Part shown: positions 12,122 to 12,994 of the stretch, one piece after another
Layout: each line of letters begins with the position of its first letter
Numbering within the stretch: position 1 is the stretch's first letter
From: an uncultured Bacilli bacterium
GTDB taxonomy: Bacteria > Bacillota_I > Bacilli_A > RFN20 > CAG-826
Direction: 5' to 3'
NCBI GenBank assembly: GCA_944358755.1
Contig: CALVRY010000028.1
Span: forward strand, 1 to 12,994
DNA: 12,994 nucleotides
Made by a program: the position numbers and the translations under genes
The notes under the pieces: generated by a model
What the model was told of the DNA's origin: nothing
Seen by the model: only the letters and a program-made list of their open reading frames with translations
The model's database searches: none

Positions 12122-12994
12122 ATGGCAAAGATTCAAATATTTATTGAAAATAAACCTTACGTTGTTGAAGAAGGTTTAACAATTCTAGAAGCAGCTAAAA
12201 TCTGTGGATATAACATTCCAAACTTATGTACTTGGAAAAAGGGTGAATGTTCTGTTGCAAGTTGCAGAGTTTGCCTAGTTAAAGTTGAAGGCGAAAGAAG
12301 ACTTGTGCCAAGCTGCGCTTATCCAATTAGAGAAGGTATTAGAATTTCAATTGTTGATCCTAAAGCGGTTATTGCTAGAAGAACTAGCGTTGAACTTCTC
12401 CTTTCAAACCATTATTACAACTGTCAAGCATGTAGAAAAAATGGACAATGTGAACTTTTAGAAGTTGCTCGTAGAGTTGGCGCTAGACCTGAACAATATG
12501 TTGGTGAAAAAACCAAATCTACTTACGATGAATTATCTCCATCTTTAATTAGAGATACTTCAAAATGTATTCTTTGTGGTCGTTGTGTTGAAGCATGTAA
12601 AAACGCCCAAGGAATCGGTATTTTAGGTTTTGAAAATAGAGGATTTAAAACTATTGTTGGACCTAGTGAAAACAGAAGTTTCAATAATGTGCCTTGTATT
12701 CAATGTGGACAATGCACCCTTGTTTGTCCAACTGGTGCTTTAATGGAAAGAAGCGAGATTGATAAACTTGATAAAGCCTTTAATGAAGGAAAATATGTCA
12801 TAGTTCAAACCGCTCCTGCAGTAAGAGCTGCAATTGGTGAAGAATTTGGTGAACCAATTGGCACAAATTGCACAGGAAAAATGGTTGCTGCTTTACATAG
12901 ACTCGGATTCTATCGTGTTTTTGATACAAACTTCGCAGCTGATTTAACAATTACCGAAGAAGCTAATGAATTTATTCAAAGAATTATTTCACAT
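12122..12994 (+). CDS. hydA: [FeFe] hydrogenase catalytic subunit, N-terminal part (truncated by window end)
   Basis: The frame is open from 12122 to the window end, giving 291 residues. The accessory cluster domains appear in the order expected for HydA: a plant-type [2Fe-2S] domain (C36, C48, C51, C65), a His-Cys3 [4Fe-4S] site (H97, C101, C104, C110 in NHYYNCQACRKNGQC), and two [4Fe-4S] sites (C149/C152/C155/C159 and C192/C195/C198/C202). The H-cluster domain begins near 226 with VQTAPAVRAAIGEEFG and continues through LGFYRVFDTNFAADLTI. The three conserved H-cluster cysteine motifs lie beyond the window. AGGTGGTG precedes the ATG, 13 bp after the hydB stop. The enzyme reduces protons to H2 in the cytoplasm with electrons from HydB/HydC and ferredoxin. 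The NuoG-like alternative is excluded by the H-cluster domain opening. Confidence 0.94.
   Translation, partial: MAKIQIFIENKPYVVEEGLTILEAAKICGYNIPNLCTWKKGECSVASCRVCLVKVEGERRLVPSCAYPIREGIRISIVDPKAVIARRTSVELLLSNHYYNCQACRKNGQCELLEVARRVGARPEQYVGEKTKSTYDELSPSLIRDTSKCILCGRCVEACKNAQGIGILGFENRGFKTIVGPSENRSFNNVPCIQCGQCTLVCPTGALMERSEIDKLDKAFNEGKYVIVQTAPAVRAAIGEEFGEPIGTNCTGKMVAALHRLGFYRVFDTNFAADLTITEEANEFIQRIISH

Overview
The window is AT-rich, uses the standard genetic code (Trp is TGG throughout) and ends almost every gene with TAA. Strong GGAGG-type ribosome sites, a consensus sigma-A promoter, a CcpA-type cre box and the protein families present all point to a low-GC, strictly fermentative Gram-positive anaerobe, probably in the Bacilli/Erysipelotrichia/Mollicutes-related part of the Firmicutes. 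This placement is inferred from character and gene content, not from a marker gene.

Layout. (1) 1-660, minus: 5' part of a regulator resembling the PucR/CdaR type, cut by the window start. (2) 771-3859, plus, divergent from it: a three-gene operon with a glycerol-dehydrogenase-family enzyme, a KdgT-family permease with an unusual His-rich charged tail, and alpha-acetolactate decarboxylase, closed by a hairpin terminator. (3) 4001-5179, plus: a cation-diffusion-facilitator exporter whose metal-site residues (N62/D66/D171/D175) are of the manganese (MntE) type. (4) 5202-8448, plus: ferrous-iron uptake operon feoA-feoA-feoB plus a FeoB-associated Cys-rich membrane protein, with a consensus promoter, a dyad operator candidate over the start of transcription, and a bidirectional terminator. 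(5) 8430-9363, minus: an unrecognised multi-span membrane protein whose reading frame is broken at a seven-base homopolymer; the second half continues in the other frame to a stop inside the shared terminator. (6) 9364-9719: AT-rich regulatory gap with a 17-A run, a perfect 18-bp palindrome and a perfect cre box. (7) 9720-12994, plus: hydC-hydB-hydA of a multimeric, probably electron-bifurcating [FeFe] hydrogenase; hydA runs off the window end.

How it fits together. The hydrogenase would dispose of NADH and reduced ferredoxin as H2, and its many Fe-S clusters create an iron demand that the adjacent Feo system could serve. The MntE-like exporter would balance Mn against Fe. The first operon looks like overflow carbon metabolism: acetolactate to acetoin by the decarboxylase, and possibly acetoin to 2,3-butanediol by the dehydrogenase. 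The permease between them has no assigned role in that route, which makes it the most interesting functional question here. No tRNA, rRNA, CRISPR array or insertion sequence was seen.
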